From assembly GCA_019429105.1 (NCBI GenBank), contig JAHYJE010000001.1, positions 91,952 through 155,951 of the forward strand: 64,000 nt of DNA. The letters are read 5' to 3'. Below the pieces are notes generated by a model. The model had not been told where the DNA came from. It did not search any database and saw only the letters and a program-made list of their open reading frames with translations. Below, in pieces: positions 54,301-62,631 of the stretch. The position numbers and the translations under genes were made by a program. This DNA is from Syntrophobacterales bacterium (GTDB lineage: Bacteria > Desulfobacterota > Syntrophia > Syntrophales > UBA5619). Position 1 is the first letter of the stretch. Each line of letters starts with the position of its first letter.

Positions 54301-57300
54301 TAAGTAACGTCATAGCTTGTTATCCCTGGATCGGGTCTCCGGTAGTAAATATGTCCGTAATGATTATCGGTGTAGTAATCGTAAGAGTAATAACCATTAT
54401 CCTCATACGAATAGCTGCCCGTATAATGCCTTGTCTGTGCCATCAGCCCGGAATAAAAATCACTGACATGGCTCAGTTCCGTCCCCGTCCAGGTCCCCAG
54501 GGAAACCGCTTCCCAGGTGTTGTCCCCCGTGTTGTAGGCGCCAAGCAGATCGCCGGCCATTGTTCCTGCCTTTGCATGAGTGAGGAATCTTCCGTCCACT
54601 GCACCGGAAATTTTGCCATCCGCCCAGGCGCCGTCATTAATTGTTGAAAGGGAGTAGCCCCAATCTCCATCAAGCAAGGGATAGGTTGTCCCCGCGGAAG
54701 TGTACGGATAGGCGCCAAACGCCCCCTCGCCTCCCATGCGCGCCCCCCAAACTGCCGCAGGGGTTTCATAGCTGCCATAGAGGGTCAGTCCGTAGATGCC
54801 CCAGTTCTGGGCCACGTTCGTTGTCCAGTTGGCGATGGCAAATGTTTCGGAATAATTATTACTGGCCGTCAGAGAACCAACGTAGGCGGAACCGTCTTGA
54901 AAAATTCCCCCCAAGGATGCATTCATGTATCCCCAATACTTGCTGTTCATCAATTCAGATGCTGCCACCCCGACTTCGGCAGCCGGCTTGATCTGCTCGC
55001 GTGCGAGAGAACCATCCATTGCAAACATGCCTATCGCCGGATAGGCGTTCCCTGTCATATTTCCCTTCAGATATCCGGCATTGCCCAAAGGATCTATATA
55101 CAGGGCAAGCAGTCTGCCTGCCAGCAACCGGCTGCTCTCAGCCGCTGAGGAAGTTTCTGTCCCGCCCATCAATCCCAGATATGATCCGCCGTCGGAAATT
55201 GTATTGGTGGCGCTTTCGTAGTTGTAGCTGTTCAGTACACTTGTCGAGTACCAAATGTTGTTTGCCGGATTTTCGACCTCTAAAGCATGCTCGTAAGTCC
55301 CCATGACTCGGAAAGGCATTCCCGTCTTGCTTGCCCCAATCGTTGCGCCGTCGGCATCATACCAGAGGGATTGGGTTCCCCCGATCAGGATATCCCAAAG
55401 ATCGCCTATATGGTCCGCATATGCAGCCTCGGAATAGGTCGTTTTATACCGGCCGGCATCGTCAAGATAACTCACAAATGCCAGGGGTGTTTGCGCATAG
55501 CTCCCGATTCCGATATCGGAAAGCTGATAGTTGCCAGCGTCGTCGTATGTCCCGGTTATCGTTCCGGCGCCGGAACCAAGCCGTGTTTTTGAAAGATAAT
55601 CCAACTGCGAGGTTCCCGAGAGGGTCTCGGCGCCGGCATCAGCGCTGACGGAGGCGATACCAAGCCAGTAGCCGCTTTCTGCATTTCCGCCGCCGGCGTA
55701 GATATTTCCCGTTTCATTCGGCGGGGGATTTCCACTGCCGGTCATGGCAATATTCCAGCCGCCCCAGTTATCGCCGGCAACTCCCACGGCATCGCCAGCG
55801 GCAGTTCCGGAAACACTGCCCGAGAAACCGGTAATTGTGCCGTCAAGGGAATAAATATCCAAAGTAAAGGAAACATCTTTTGAACTCTCATTGCCCGCCG
55901 CATCCGTTGCCGTCACGAGCAAGGTATGGGGCCCCTCGCTCAGGGCGGTCAAAGCGGTAGAAGCTACCACAACTCCGTCAAGTATGTAGGTGGTGGCTGT
56001 AACGGCGCTTGCGTCCGTCGTCGCTACGCCTATGTTCGCCGCCTTGATAGTCGAAAGGGCAGCCGGCGTTCCCGAAAGGGTAATTGTCGGCGCCGTGTAA
56101 TCCGTCGTCCATGCATATTCCTTGGTTCCGGTGTTGCCCGCCGCATCCGTCGCCGTCACAACGAGGGTGTGAGACCCTTCGCTCAAACCGGTCAAATCAG
56201 CCGACGCCACTGGTTTTCCATCAAGCTGATAAGTGGTGGCAACGGCGCTTGCATCAGCCACCGCCACGCCGATGTTCGCCGCCGCTGCATTGGTCAGGGC
56301 CGCGGGCGTTCCCGAAAGCGTGATCGTCGGCGCCGTGTAGTCTGTAGTCCAGGCATATTCCTTGGTTCCGATATTGCCCGCCGCATCCGTCGCCGTCACC
56401 AGCAGGGTGTGAGGGCCTTCGCTCACGGCAGTCAAATTGGTCGACGTTACCAAAGCTCCGTCAAGCTGGTAGGTGGCTGTAACGGCGCTTGCGTCCGTCG
56501 TCGTCACGCCGATGTTGGCCGCCGCTGCATTGGTCAGGGCCGCGGGCGTTCCCGAAAGCGTGATCGTCGGCGCCGTGTAATCCGTCGTCCAACTGTAAGT
56601 CTGGGTCGCAACATTCCCCGCCGCGTCCGTCGCCGTCACCAGCAGGGTGTGAGCCTTCTCGCTCAGGGCAGTCAAGTCGGTCGAAGTTACCGAAACCCCG
56701 TCAAGCTGGTAGGTGGTTGTAACGGCGCTTGCGTCCGCCACCGCCACGCCGATGTTCGCCGCATTCACTTTGGTTACGGCTGAAGGCGTTCCCGAAAAAG
56801 TGATTGTCGGCGCCGTGTAATCCGTGGCCCAAGCATATTCTTTGGAGGCAGAGTTGCCCGCCGCATCCGTCGCCGTCACAACGAGGGTGTGAGACCCTTC
56901 GCTCAAACCGGTCAAAGCGGATGACGCGATCGCAACCCCGTCAAGTCTGTAGGTAGTTGTGACGGCGCTTGCGTCCGCCACCGCCACGCCGATGTTCGCC
57001 GCCGCTGCATTGGTCAGGACCGCGGGCGTTCCCGAAAGCGTGATCGTCGGCGCCGTGTAATCCGTTGCCCAGGAGTACTCCTTCGTTGCGGTGTTCCCCG
57101 CCTCATCCCTTGCCTCCACGATCAGCGCGTGGGCCTTTTCCGCAAGAGTCTGAAGATTGACGACAAATTCCGTATCGTACTTGGTATCTTCAACCCATCC
57201 CCCATCATCAACGCGATATTTAATGGCAGCCTTCTCATCCGTTTTAAAAATGAAGGTCGCCGAATTGTCGTTTGTAAATTTGTCCGGATTCACCGTCATT

Positions 57301-58385
57301 GTGATCACGGGCGGGGCAGCGTCTGCTATTGGCGGCACAATTGGCACATCCGGGATCGTCGGCACCGGCATTGGGGCAAGTGTCGGCTGTAGAAATGACG
57401 AAGCCGTGGAAGTCTCGTTCGTAGTCCGCCCAACAATATCTACGATCGCCGACTGCTCTCTCTGAGCTGCGTTATCCGAAGCTAAAACGATCTTGGGCGC
57501 CTCTTCCGTCGGTTTATTCGCCTCCGGCGCGGGTGTACCCGCCCCAAGCGGTTGGGAGTCTTTTTGAGTCGTGCTTTCCTCCGCTTTTGTCTCTAAAGGC
57601 TCATCCGCTGCCTTGGTCTCGGCGGGCTTCTCATCCGCCTTTGCCTCGGGTTTCTGTTCTTCCTTCTTTTCCTCTTGCTTTGCCTCTTCTTTCTTCCCCT
57701 CTCCCGTCTTGGCAGCTAACTCCTCCGGCTTCTTCTCTTCATCCTTTTTTGCTTCTTCCTTTGCCTTTTCCGCCGGTTTGGTATCTTTTTGATGTTGTTC
57801 AACCTCTTTCGGCGTGGCTTTTCGCACCGTCGGCGGCGTATTGGCATCCTTCACGACCATCGCCTGACCGACGCCGATCATTCGCACCTCGCCCGGCTTG
57901 TTGGAACTGTAGGCATAGACCGTCCCCTCCGTCACCACCGCCCCGCTCACCCCCGACTGATAGTAGGTATAAAACTGGGTGCCGCGGACGCCGCACACGG
58001 CGGTCGGGGTGCGAACTTCGTATTTCGACTGGCCGCCTACCGCTTTGACGATGTTATGCACCTTTCCCCGAAAGAGATCGACGGTCGCGTTCCTTTTTTC
58101 CTTTTCCTGGGAAAATTCCGTAACGCGCAAACGACTGCTTTCGGCAAGGCGCAGAATGCTCCCGTCCATGAAGGTGATTTCGCACTTGGACTTGCTTTTC
58201 GTGCGGATGATATCCCCCACATTCAAAGGGTCTCCCATATTGGCCTTTACCGCCGCCTTTCCCGGAGTTGTCACATCGACATTGCCCTCTATGCTGGTAA
58301 ACTTGGCGACTGGAGCTGCCTGGGCGAAACCGGGCAACACAACCAGTAAGGCCAAAAGTGACAGGATCACGGATATTCTTTTCAT
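51360..58385 (-). CDS. Giant FecR-domain surface protein with Ig-like repeats
   Basis: 2341 residues from ATG 58385 (GGGAGG before it; the frame upstream is non-coding). A signal peptide ends near AQA at residue 22. Residues 25-180 are a FecR domain (TSIEGNVDV...MGDPLNVGDIIRTKSKSKCEITFMDGSILRL...TAVCGVRGTQF). A lysine/glutamate-rich linker follows (about 190-300). Then one divergent and five near-identical 80-residue Ig-like repeats (about 380-870), and about 1470 residues of glycine-, tyrosine- and asparagine-rich modules that recur two or three times (for example YIDPxGNAGYLKG, LLGxYNTxDxTWxAVSLG). There is no LPxTG, autotransporter barrel or other known anchor. Exported; probably surface-bound with the TPR/barrel protein encoded just upstream. 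Substrate unknown. Confidence 0.85.
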   Translation of the reverse strand: MKRISVILSLLALLVVLPGFAQAAPVAKFTSIEGNVDVTTPGKAAVKANMGDPLNVGDIIRTKSKSKCEITFMDGSILRLAESSRLRVTEFSQEKEKRNATVDLFRGKVHNIVKAVGGQSKYEVRTPTAVCGVRGTQFYTYYQSGVSGAVVTEGTVYAYSSNKPGEVRMIGVGQAMVVKDANTPPTVRKATPKEVEQHQKDTKPAEKAKEEAKKDEEKKPEELAAKTGEGKKEEAKQEEKKEEQKPEAKADEKPAETKAADEPLETKAEESTTQKDSQPLGAGTPAPEANKPTEEAPKIVLASDNAAQREQSAIVDIVGRTTNETSTASSFLQPTLAPMPVPTIPDVPIVPPIADAAPPVITMTVNPDKFTNDNSATFIFKTDEKAAIKYRVDDGGWVEDTKYDTEFVVNLQTLAEKAHALIVEARDEAGNTATKEYSWATDYTAPTITLSGTPAVLTNAAAANIGVAVADASAVTTTYRLDGVAIASSALTGLSEGSHTLVVTATDAAGNSASKEYAWATDYTAPTITFSGTPSAVTKVNAANIGVAVADASAVTTTYQLDGVSVTSTDLTALSEKAHTLLVTATDAAGNVATQTYSWTTDYTAPTITLSGTPAALTNAAAANIGVTTTDASAVTATYQLDGALVTSTNLTAVSEGPHTLLVTATDAAGNIGTKEYAWTTDYTAPTITLSGTPAALTNAAAANIGVAVADASAVATTYQLDGKPVASADLTGLSEGSHTLVVTATDAAGNTGTKEYAWTTDYTAPTITLSGTPAALSTIKAANIGVATTDASAVTATTYILDGVVVASTALTALSEGPHTLLVTATDAAGNESSKDVSFTLDIYSLDGTITGFSGSVSGTAAGDAVGVAGDNWGGWNIAMTGSGNPPPNETGNIYAGGGNAESGYWLGIASVSADAGAETLSGTSQLDYLSKTRLGSGAGTITGTYDDAGNYQLSDIGIGSYAQTPLAFVSYLDDAGRYKTTYSEAAYADHIGDLWDILIGGTQSLWYDADGATIGASKTGMPFRVMGTYEHALEVENPANNIWYSTSVLNSYNYESATNTISDGGSYLGLMGGTETSSAAESSRLLAGRLLALYIDPLGNAGYLKGNMTGNAYPAIGMFAMDGSLAREQIKPAAEVGVAASELMNSKYWGYMNASLGGIFQDGSAYVGSLTASNNYSETFAIANWTTNVAQNWGIYGLTLYGSYETPAAVWGARMGGEGAFGAYPYTSAGTTYPLLDGDWGYSLSTINDGAWADGKISGAVDGRFLTHAKAGTMAGDLLGAYNTGDNTWEAVSLGTWTGTELSHVSDFYSGLMAQTRHYTGSYSYEDNGYYSYDYYTDNHYGHIYYRRPDPGITSYDVTYNQDGTWTKTLYSYSIASGYTATGTETGTLTQGTDISFIAAAADANYASASSNNYPYQYNDGSLTALLGGTDTLWTAAQATPAKLTMMGTYSSASALPHIWGGGYGYGNIASRNYMNDSGVTYDGGAYTGYLAGTEINRAMDARLVALYIDPAGNAGYLKGALAGTAYPEIGMLAMDGSAYPTQMTADPGIAPGEMVSHLTESGYYSYYDIGLAGAFDTGGKIVSDSNYSYESGFQTMSLVNHEMNRAEPWGIYGLGMSGLLEAPAAWTAWAAKAGGRGNFGAYNAANNYYGSYGYTDGGSYSYNYYTDNRSGHVAYMIPDPAITSYEITYNHDGSYMKIYYTYGEVPEIGGIDYYPTEVVTGTGFPDAGLSSIRTAEDPLNATLESESKNGVHDPDEGYWLAEITDGKAEGNKLTGTVNGRFITRTKMGNASVTAGALFGTGITGDLLGTYNTADDTWQAVSLGSWSGTPLAFGGEEDSWSSAFWQYRYPGYPEDPPLDSLTYGGQLMSQGFLQGLIGGTDTLFGSFDAALGNYPAVTLAGIGIYGNSEKFPLFLARFNGKNMIDETVATNGNVLFFSGVNLFDADGVPTSLAGNMGGLYWKKNPDDGKYELGVLSVGSGAMANLYPHPNLDYMGVADVNGMWELAPKTKLQAYSLFSGLSFTADPVLSDNAIGMFDNSNLSAEITEKMTNGYWKLWERHAREMRIADLSDLTVVAELTGGGYKSVVPPEAGARFNQADGFRYDVTEITGVDEANKLFTATTAAARIVPDEGNGGFTSIAGGVVKGSFDPVTATWRAAALLTGMETKAFLTKVSSMNDAQKQAFYDATKIPAFTVGTTDLRGQGSVIDMGVSDASRGIVNATFLAASTGGRPQLWASGNVNGAYTTTPEPGSTSVSLAGYQVGTGVANGITATFNIQSWDATKWGATVTSGSVPANTVTFTYPNAATTGLNFQGGAAGSISATTTTTGTFSGTAAGVVK
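55850..57055 (-). repeat. Five tandem 240-bp Ig-like coding repeats
   Basis: Within the giant gene, five successive 240-bp units encode 80-residue blocks starting TITLSGTP and ending DYTAP or similar. Long runs are identical in DNA between units, for instance around GGCGCCGTGTAATCCG and GCATCCGTCGCCGTCAC. A sixth, divergent unit precedes them. The near identity suggests recent duplication and possible unit-number variation. Confidence 0.85.
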
Positions 58386-58420
58386 GGCGCTACCTCCCGC
58401 TGTTTGCTTGTCAAGTGCTG

Positions 58421-59992
58421 TTAATACCTGAACTCGCAACCAAGCGCATATTGGTCGCGGTTGTATTCGTACATCCAGACGTTCGAGTCGCTTTGCGTTC
58501 TCGTATATTGGGCGATCAGACTGGCGTATTTCCAAAACCGCCAGGTCAGGCCTGCGGAGGCGGTATAAACATTGTCGCTCCTCGTCTCCAACGGCGGCCA
58601 ATTAATTTCATAGCTGTACCGCTGAAAATAGGCGCTGCCGGTAAGCTGCAGCGTGATTGGGCCGAGACGTTTGCCCAGCTCTTCCGAAGTGACCGGCAAA
58701 CTGAGATTTAACGTGAGGCGATGGCCGTTGTTGTCCCATTTCCGCCCGTCGGCATGTTCCCTGGCGAAGTCGTAACGGAGATTGAGGAAGGAGTTCTCCT
58801 TGAAGAGCCAAATCCAACTTACGTACTCCCTTAAGCCCACGGTGTCGCGTTCGTCGTCGGGCAGATTAACAGTCTGGTGGTGGTAATTCTTTTTGTCGTA
58901 ACCGAAAAATACTTCAAGGATATGCTCTTGATTCATAAAATAGCGGAAGGCCGGTCCTACTGAAAGGTAATCCAGATATCTCTTATAGCCCGGGCTGCTC
59001 CTTTCCGGGTCAAGATACATGTACGGGTCGGTCCGCAACAGGACGTTTGTGTAACTCGCGTTCAGATTAAAGGCGAAGCGGCCGAAATTGTATCCCGGAG
59101 AGACGGAAAAACTGTTGGCCAGCGAATCATGGGAATGGGTGAACTTGGAATATACCGTGGAAGCGGCGGAATACTGGGCGTTGAAAAGCCATGGTTCCGT
59201 AAGCCTTGGGGTATAATCGAGACGCACGTTCGAGGAGAGATACTCCCCTTTCGCGTCCGTAACATTTACAGCCGCCGGAGAATCAAGAGGGTTCGAAGCG
59301 ATGTTGGTGTCATAGCCGCCCATTACGCCCACGGTCAAATGCAGAGGCCTTTCCTGATAGAGTCGCTCTTCCACCATGGCCTGGTACTGGCGGGCAAAGC
59401 CAGCCAAATCGGACAGCGGATCCTGCAGGATGATTGCCTGAAAGCGGGCCTTGGCTTTTTCCAGTTTTCTCTCCTTGATGTTGATAATCCCTATCTGAAA
59501 ATCTGCGGCCTGCGCAAGAATCGGTTCAAGCTGCTTGGATTTTTCAAAGGCTGTAATGGCTTCCTGGTTGTTGTTCGCCTTGGCAAGGATGAGGCCTTTC
59601 AAGAAAGCCACGCGGGGAGGGGAAACGCCAGCGCTTTCCGCCGTCCCGACCCATTTTTTGGCCTCGGCCAGTTGGTCTATCTGGTAGAGGGCGTCGATAA
59701 GATCAACCAGCGCCTCTTTGACCGGCGGCGCGAGGGTGGCCGCATCCCGCAAATGGCCGACGGCTTTTTGATAGTCCAGCACCTGTTTATAGGCCATCCC
59801 CAGGAAAAAAGCCGCCCGGGATGATGCCGGTTCCTGTCGGCGCGCCTCGGTAAAAAGCTCTATCGCCTCTTCATAGTTTTCCTGCTGGTATTGGTCGCTC
59901 CCCTGCTGAAGCGCCGCTTTTCCTTCAGCATGAGCCAAGGAAAACAGCGATGAAAGGAGCAGGCAAAAACAGAAAATGACCGTTTTTCTCAT
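58421..59992 (-). CDS. TPR protein with C-terminal outer-membrane beta-barrel
   Basis: 523 residues. Signal peptide MRKTVIFCFCLLLSSLFSLAHA, then about five TPR-like helical pairs to residue 200 (QQENYEEAIELFTEARRQEPASSRAAFFLGMAY...), then about 300 residues of alternating strands with aromatic girdles, ending in CEFRY with the terminal aromatic of outer-membrane barrels. The layout recalls the Slam/DUF560 'surface lipoprotein assembly modifier' group, which moves proteins to the cell surface; that assignment is inference. The FecR giant gene starts 35 bases downstream, so this is probably its export or anchoring partner. GAGGG precedes the ATG. Confidence 0.8.
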   Translation of the reverse strand: MRKTVIFCFCLLLSSLFSLAHAEGKAALQQGSDQYQQENYEEAIELFTEARRQEPASSRAAFFLGMAYKQVLDYQKAVGHLRDAATLAPPVKEALVDLIDALYQIDQLAEAKKWVGTAESAGVSPPRVAFLKGLILAKANNNQEAITAFEKSKQLEPILAQAADFQIGIINIKERKLEKAKARFQAIILQDPLSDLAGFARQYQAMVEERLYQERPLHLTVGVMGGYDTNIASNPLDSPAAVNVTDAKGEYLSSNVRLDYTPRLTEPWLFNAQYSAASTVYSKFTHSHDSLANSFSVSPGYNFGRFAFNLNASYTNVLLRTDPYMYLDPERSSPGYKRYLDYLSVGPAFRYFMNQEHILEVFFGYDKKNYHHQTVNLPDDERDTVGLREYVSWIWLFKENSFLNLRYDFAREHADGRKWDNNGHRLTLNLSLPVTSEELGKRLGPITLQLTGSAYFQRYSYEINWPPLETRSDNVYTASAGLTWRFWKYASLIAQYTRTQSDSNVWMYEYNRDQYALGCEFRY

Positions 59993-60182
59993 GATTTTCC
60001 CTCACAGACTGAATTTTGTTGCAACAGGGATAAAATAATTAGCGCTGACAATTGAGCCCTTTGTAATTATTTCAGGTTGTTGACTTACAGCCGCTCTTCT
60101 CCATAAAAAGCAAGATTCGCGTTTCGGTTATGATGAACTCGCAACCAAAAGTCAAGAATATTTTCAGCTCCCCAAAAAAAGC

Positions 60183-60210
60183 TTGACTATCGCAAATGAT
60201 GAGTGATAAC
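60183..60210 (+). promoter_or_regulatory. Possible promoter of the LIV transporter operon
   Basis: TTGACT (60183-60188) and GATAAC (60205-60210) are 16 bases apart, about 170 bases before the binding-protein start. The gap 59993-60379 also has to hold the divergent promoter of the TPR/FecR genes, which I cannot place with confidence. No other gene is seen there. Confidence 0.35.
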
Positions 60211-60379
60211 TAACGACCATCTTTTTCGCTTTTATGTACAACTCATCCAAACGGCAGAGGCCACGGATATGCGTCGGAAAACGCTTTATCTTTCCTTCAT
60301 CTATCACAGCCACTATGCACCGTGTTTCTTTCGGGGCTTTTTCCAGACAAACACCTACCATGGAAAGGAGAAAAACACA

Positions 60380-61678
60380 ATGAAAAGAGCTACTTGGATA
60401 GGAAGTATTGTACTCTCAGCGTTTCTGGTCATCACGCTGGCATTTCCCGTTGGGGCGCGCACCATCAAAATCGGCGTCATCGGGCCGATGAATTTCGTTC
60501 AGGGCAAGGGGCATTGGAACGGCGCCATAATGGGAGCTGAGGAAATCAACGCCAAAGGAGGCGTGCAGGTCGGCAAGGAAAAGATGAAAATCGAATTGGT
60601 AAAAGCCGATTCCAATGAATTTTTAAGCCTGACCGATGCCACGAACGCCATTGAAAGGCTGATCACCAGCGACAAGGTCGATTTTATCGTCGGCGGCTTT
60701 AGGACGGAGGCGGTGCTGGCAATGCAGGACATCGCCATGGACTATAAAAAAATATTCATGAGCGCCGGGGCCGCCCATCCCGAGCTCTGTACAAGGGTTG
60801 CAAAAGACTATAACCGCTACAAATACTTTTTCCGCGTAACCCCCTTCAACTCCTCGTATCTGGTCAGAACCAGCTTTGCCCATATGGGATATGTCGGAGC
60901 GATCCTGAAAAAGGAGCTGCAATTGCCGAAGGTGAAAGTGGCAATCGTCGCCGAAAAGGCGGTATGGGTTGATCCGATGATTGCGGCGGCCCAAAGCGTC
61001 ATCCCCAAAATGGGCATGGACGTCGTTGGGATATGGCGCCCCTCGGCGGTTGCCACGGACGTCACCGCGGAGCTCGCCGCCATTCAGAAAAGCGGCGCCA
61101 ATTTAATCTTTACAATCTTTTCCTCCTCCGTCGGGATTCCGTTTGCCCGCCAGGCCGGGGAATTAAAAATACCGGCAGTTCAAGTGGGAATAAATGTTGA
61201 GGCCCAGAAGGATGGCTTCTGGGAGGCCACCAAAGGCATGGGAAATTATGTTTTTACAACCAACACCTACGTCCGGGGGGTGGAATACAACAATCTGACG
61301 GCGCCCTTCGTTGAGGCCTATTACAAGCGCTTTGGAGAAGTCCCCACTTATACTGCAGACACCCACACGGCAATCGTGCAAGGCCTTGTCCCCTCCATTG
61401 AGGCCGTAGGAAGCCTCGATGCCGACAAGATCGTCGCCCACCTGGAAAACCGGGAATACCTTGTCCCCAGCGGCAAGGTGAAATACGAAAAAGACGCCCA
61501 GGGCCGCCCCACCCATGATCTCACCTGGGGTCCCGGGTATCTGACCAGCTTGGGCGTTCAATGGCAGGACGGCAAACTCGTCGGGGTATGGCCCAATAAA
61601 TGGGTTGCCGCCCCCGGTGCGCCCGAGATCACCTATAAGGGAATCGTTCCTTACAAAATACCTCCCTGGATGAAATAA
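60380..61678 (+). CDS. LIV-type ABC transporter substrate-binding protein
   Basis: 432 residues from ATG 60380 (AAAGGAG before it; the open frame upstream to 60203 is not coding). Signal peptide to about residue 26 (VGA-R). IKIGVIGPMNFVQGKGHWNGAIMGAEEINAKGGV is the start of the Leu/Ile/Val-binding periplasmic fold, and LITSDKVDFIVGGFRTEAVLAMQDIA follows in place. In related anaerobes such proteins bind amino acids, but also aromatic or other carboxylates. The presence of an acyl-CoA ligase gene at the end of this operon favours a carboxylate, as an inference. Confidence 0.9.
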   Translation: MKRATWIGSIVLSAFLVITLAFPVGARTIKIGVIGPMNFVQGKGHWNGAIMGAEEINAKGGVQVGKEKMKIELVKADSNEFLSLTDATNAIERLITSDKVDFIVGGFRTEAVLAMQDIAMDYKKIFMSAGAAHPELCTRVAKDYNRYKYFFRVTPFNSSYLVRTSFAHMGYVGAILKKELQLPKVKVAIVAEKAVWVDPMIAAAQSVIPKMGMDVVGIWRPSAVATDVTAELAAIQKSGANLIFTIFSSSVGIPFARQAGELKIPAVQVGINVEAQKDGFWEATKGMGNYVFTTNTYVRGVEYNNLTAPFVEAYYKRFGEVPTYTADTHTAIVQGLVPSIEAVGSLDADKIVAHLENREYLVPSGKVKYEKDAQGRPTHDLTWGPGYLTSLGVQWQDGKLVGVWPNKWVAAPGAPEITYKGIVPYKIPPWMK

Positions 61679-61699
61679 TAACACTGTCTTCCGGCCTGT

Positions 61700-61721
61700 C
61701 CCGCCCCTCCGCAGGGGCGGG
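61700..61721 (+). terminator. Strong hairpin between the binding-protein and permease genes
   Basis: CCCGCCCCT (61700-61708) and AGGGGCGGG (61713-61721) form a perfect 9-bp stem with a 4-base loop, 20 bases after the stop codon. No T run directly follows (TTTTT comes only 17 bases on). It probably slows or stabilises the mRNA end, so that the binding protein is made in excess over the permeases, as often seen in ABC operons. Confidence 0.5.
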
Positions 61722-61765
61722 GAGGTCTGTCCTCTAACCCTTTTTCAAAGGCGCTGCGAGGTCTT

Positions 61766-62629
61766 ATGAATATTATCATCACCGGTCTTATCACTGGCAG
61801 CATGCTGGCTTTGCTCTCTATAGGCTTTTCTCTGATCTTCGGCGTTGCCCGCATCGTCAACATCGCCCACACGGCCTTTTACATGATCGCCGGTTACGGC
61901 ATCTATTTTTTGTGCGTCCGCCTCGGCCTCAGCCCCGTGCCGGGCATGCTGATTTCCGTTTGTGCCGTCACCCTGCTGGGCTTGCTGGTTTACACATTCC
62001 TGATAGACAAAATCCGCGAGCACGAAGCCGCGGTGCTGATCGCCACCATCGCCCTGGCAATGATCTTTCAGGAGGCGATGATGCTGATCTTCACAGGGGA
62101 TTATCTTACCGTATCGCCCCTCGTTAAGGGCTACTTTTCCCTGTTCGGGGTCAAAGTCTTCAACCAGCAGGTGCTGAGTTTCGTCGTGGCTTTGCTGCTG
62201 ATGTTTATTCTCTGGCTGCTTTTGATGAAGACCCGGCTTGGTCTCGCAATCCGTTCCATTGCCGAGGACCGGGAGGTCGCCAATCTGATGGGGATGAACG
62301 ACAGCCTGCTTGCCATGATCACGATGGGCATTTCGGTTGCGCTTGCCGGCTTTACCGGAGCGGTCATCGCCCCCCTGATGGTGCTTAGCCCCTACATGTG
62401 GATGGAACCCCTGATCATGATGATGGCAGTGGTCGTCCTGGGAGGATTGGGCAGCATCAAGGGAAGCTTTATCGCCTCGTATATTCTCGGGTTTACCGAG
62501 GCCCTGGTGGTCTTCCTGATCCCCAAAGGCGCGTTTCTGAAAGGGTCGGTCGCCTTGATTATCATGATCCTGGTGCTGCTGCTGCGGCCGGAAGGACTGT
62601 TCGGCGTTTCTTTTGAGGAAGAAAGGTAG
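61766..62629 (+). CDS. livH: LIV-type ABC permease, LivH-like
   Basis: 287 residues, eight membrane helices. ITGLITGSMLALLSIGFSLIFGVARIVNIAHTAFYMIAGY is the LivH start, and IRSIAEDREVANLMGMN the coupling-helix loop that touches the ATPases. It forms the channel with the next gene product. GAGG precedes the ATG. The ATP-binding subunits (LivG/LivF) are not in the window and should lie downstream. Confidence 0.9.
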   Translation: MNIIITGLITGSMLALLSIGFSLIFGVARIVNIAHTAFYMIAGYGIYFLCVRLGLSPVPGMLISVCAVTLLGLLVYTFLIDKIREHEAAVLIATIALAMIFQEAMMLIFTGDYLTVSPLVKGYFSLFGVKVFNQQVLSFVVALLLMFILWLLLMKTRLGLAIRSIAEDREVANLMGMNDSLLAMITMGISVALAGFTGAVIAPLMVLSPYMWMEPLIMMMAVVVLGGLGSIKGSFIASYILGFTEALVVFLIPKGAFLKGSVALIIMILVLLLRPEGLFGVSFEEER

Positions 62630-62631
62630 GC

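Noticed and set aside
55850-57055. Repeats considered as a CRISPR-like array
   Set aside because: Units are 240 bp, in frame within a protein gene, with no short repeat/unique spacer pattern and no cas genes nearby.
51853-58711. Several plus-strand frames of 70-285 codons opposite the FecR giant gene
   Set aside because: All are shadows of the repetitive giant gene; the Arg/Ser-rich ones come from antisense reading of the Ig-like repeats.
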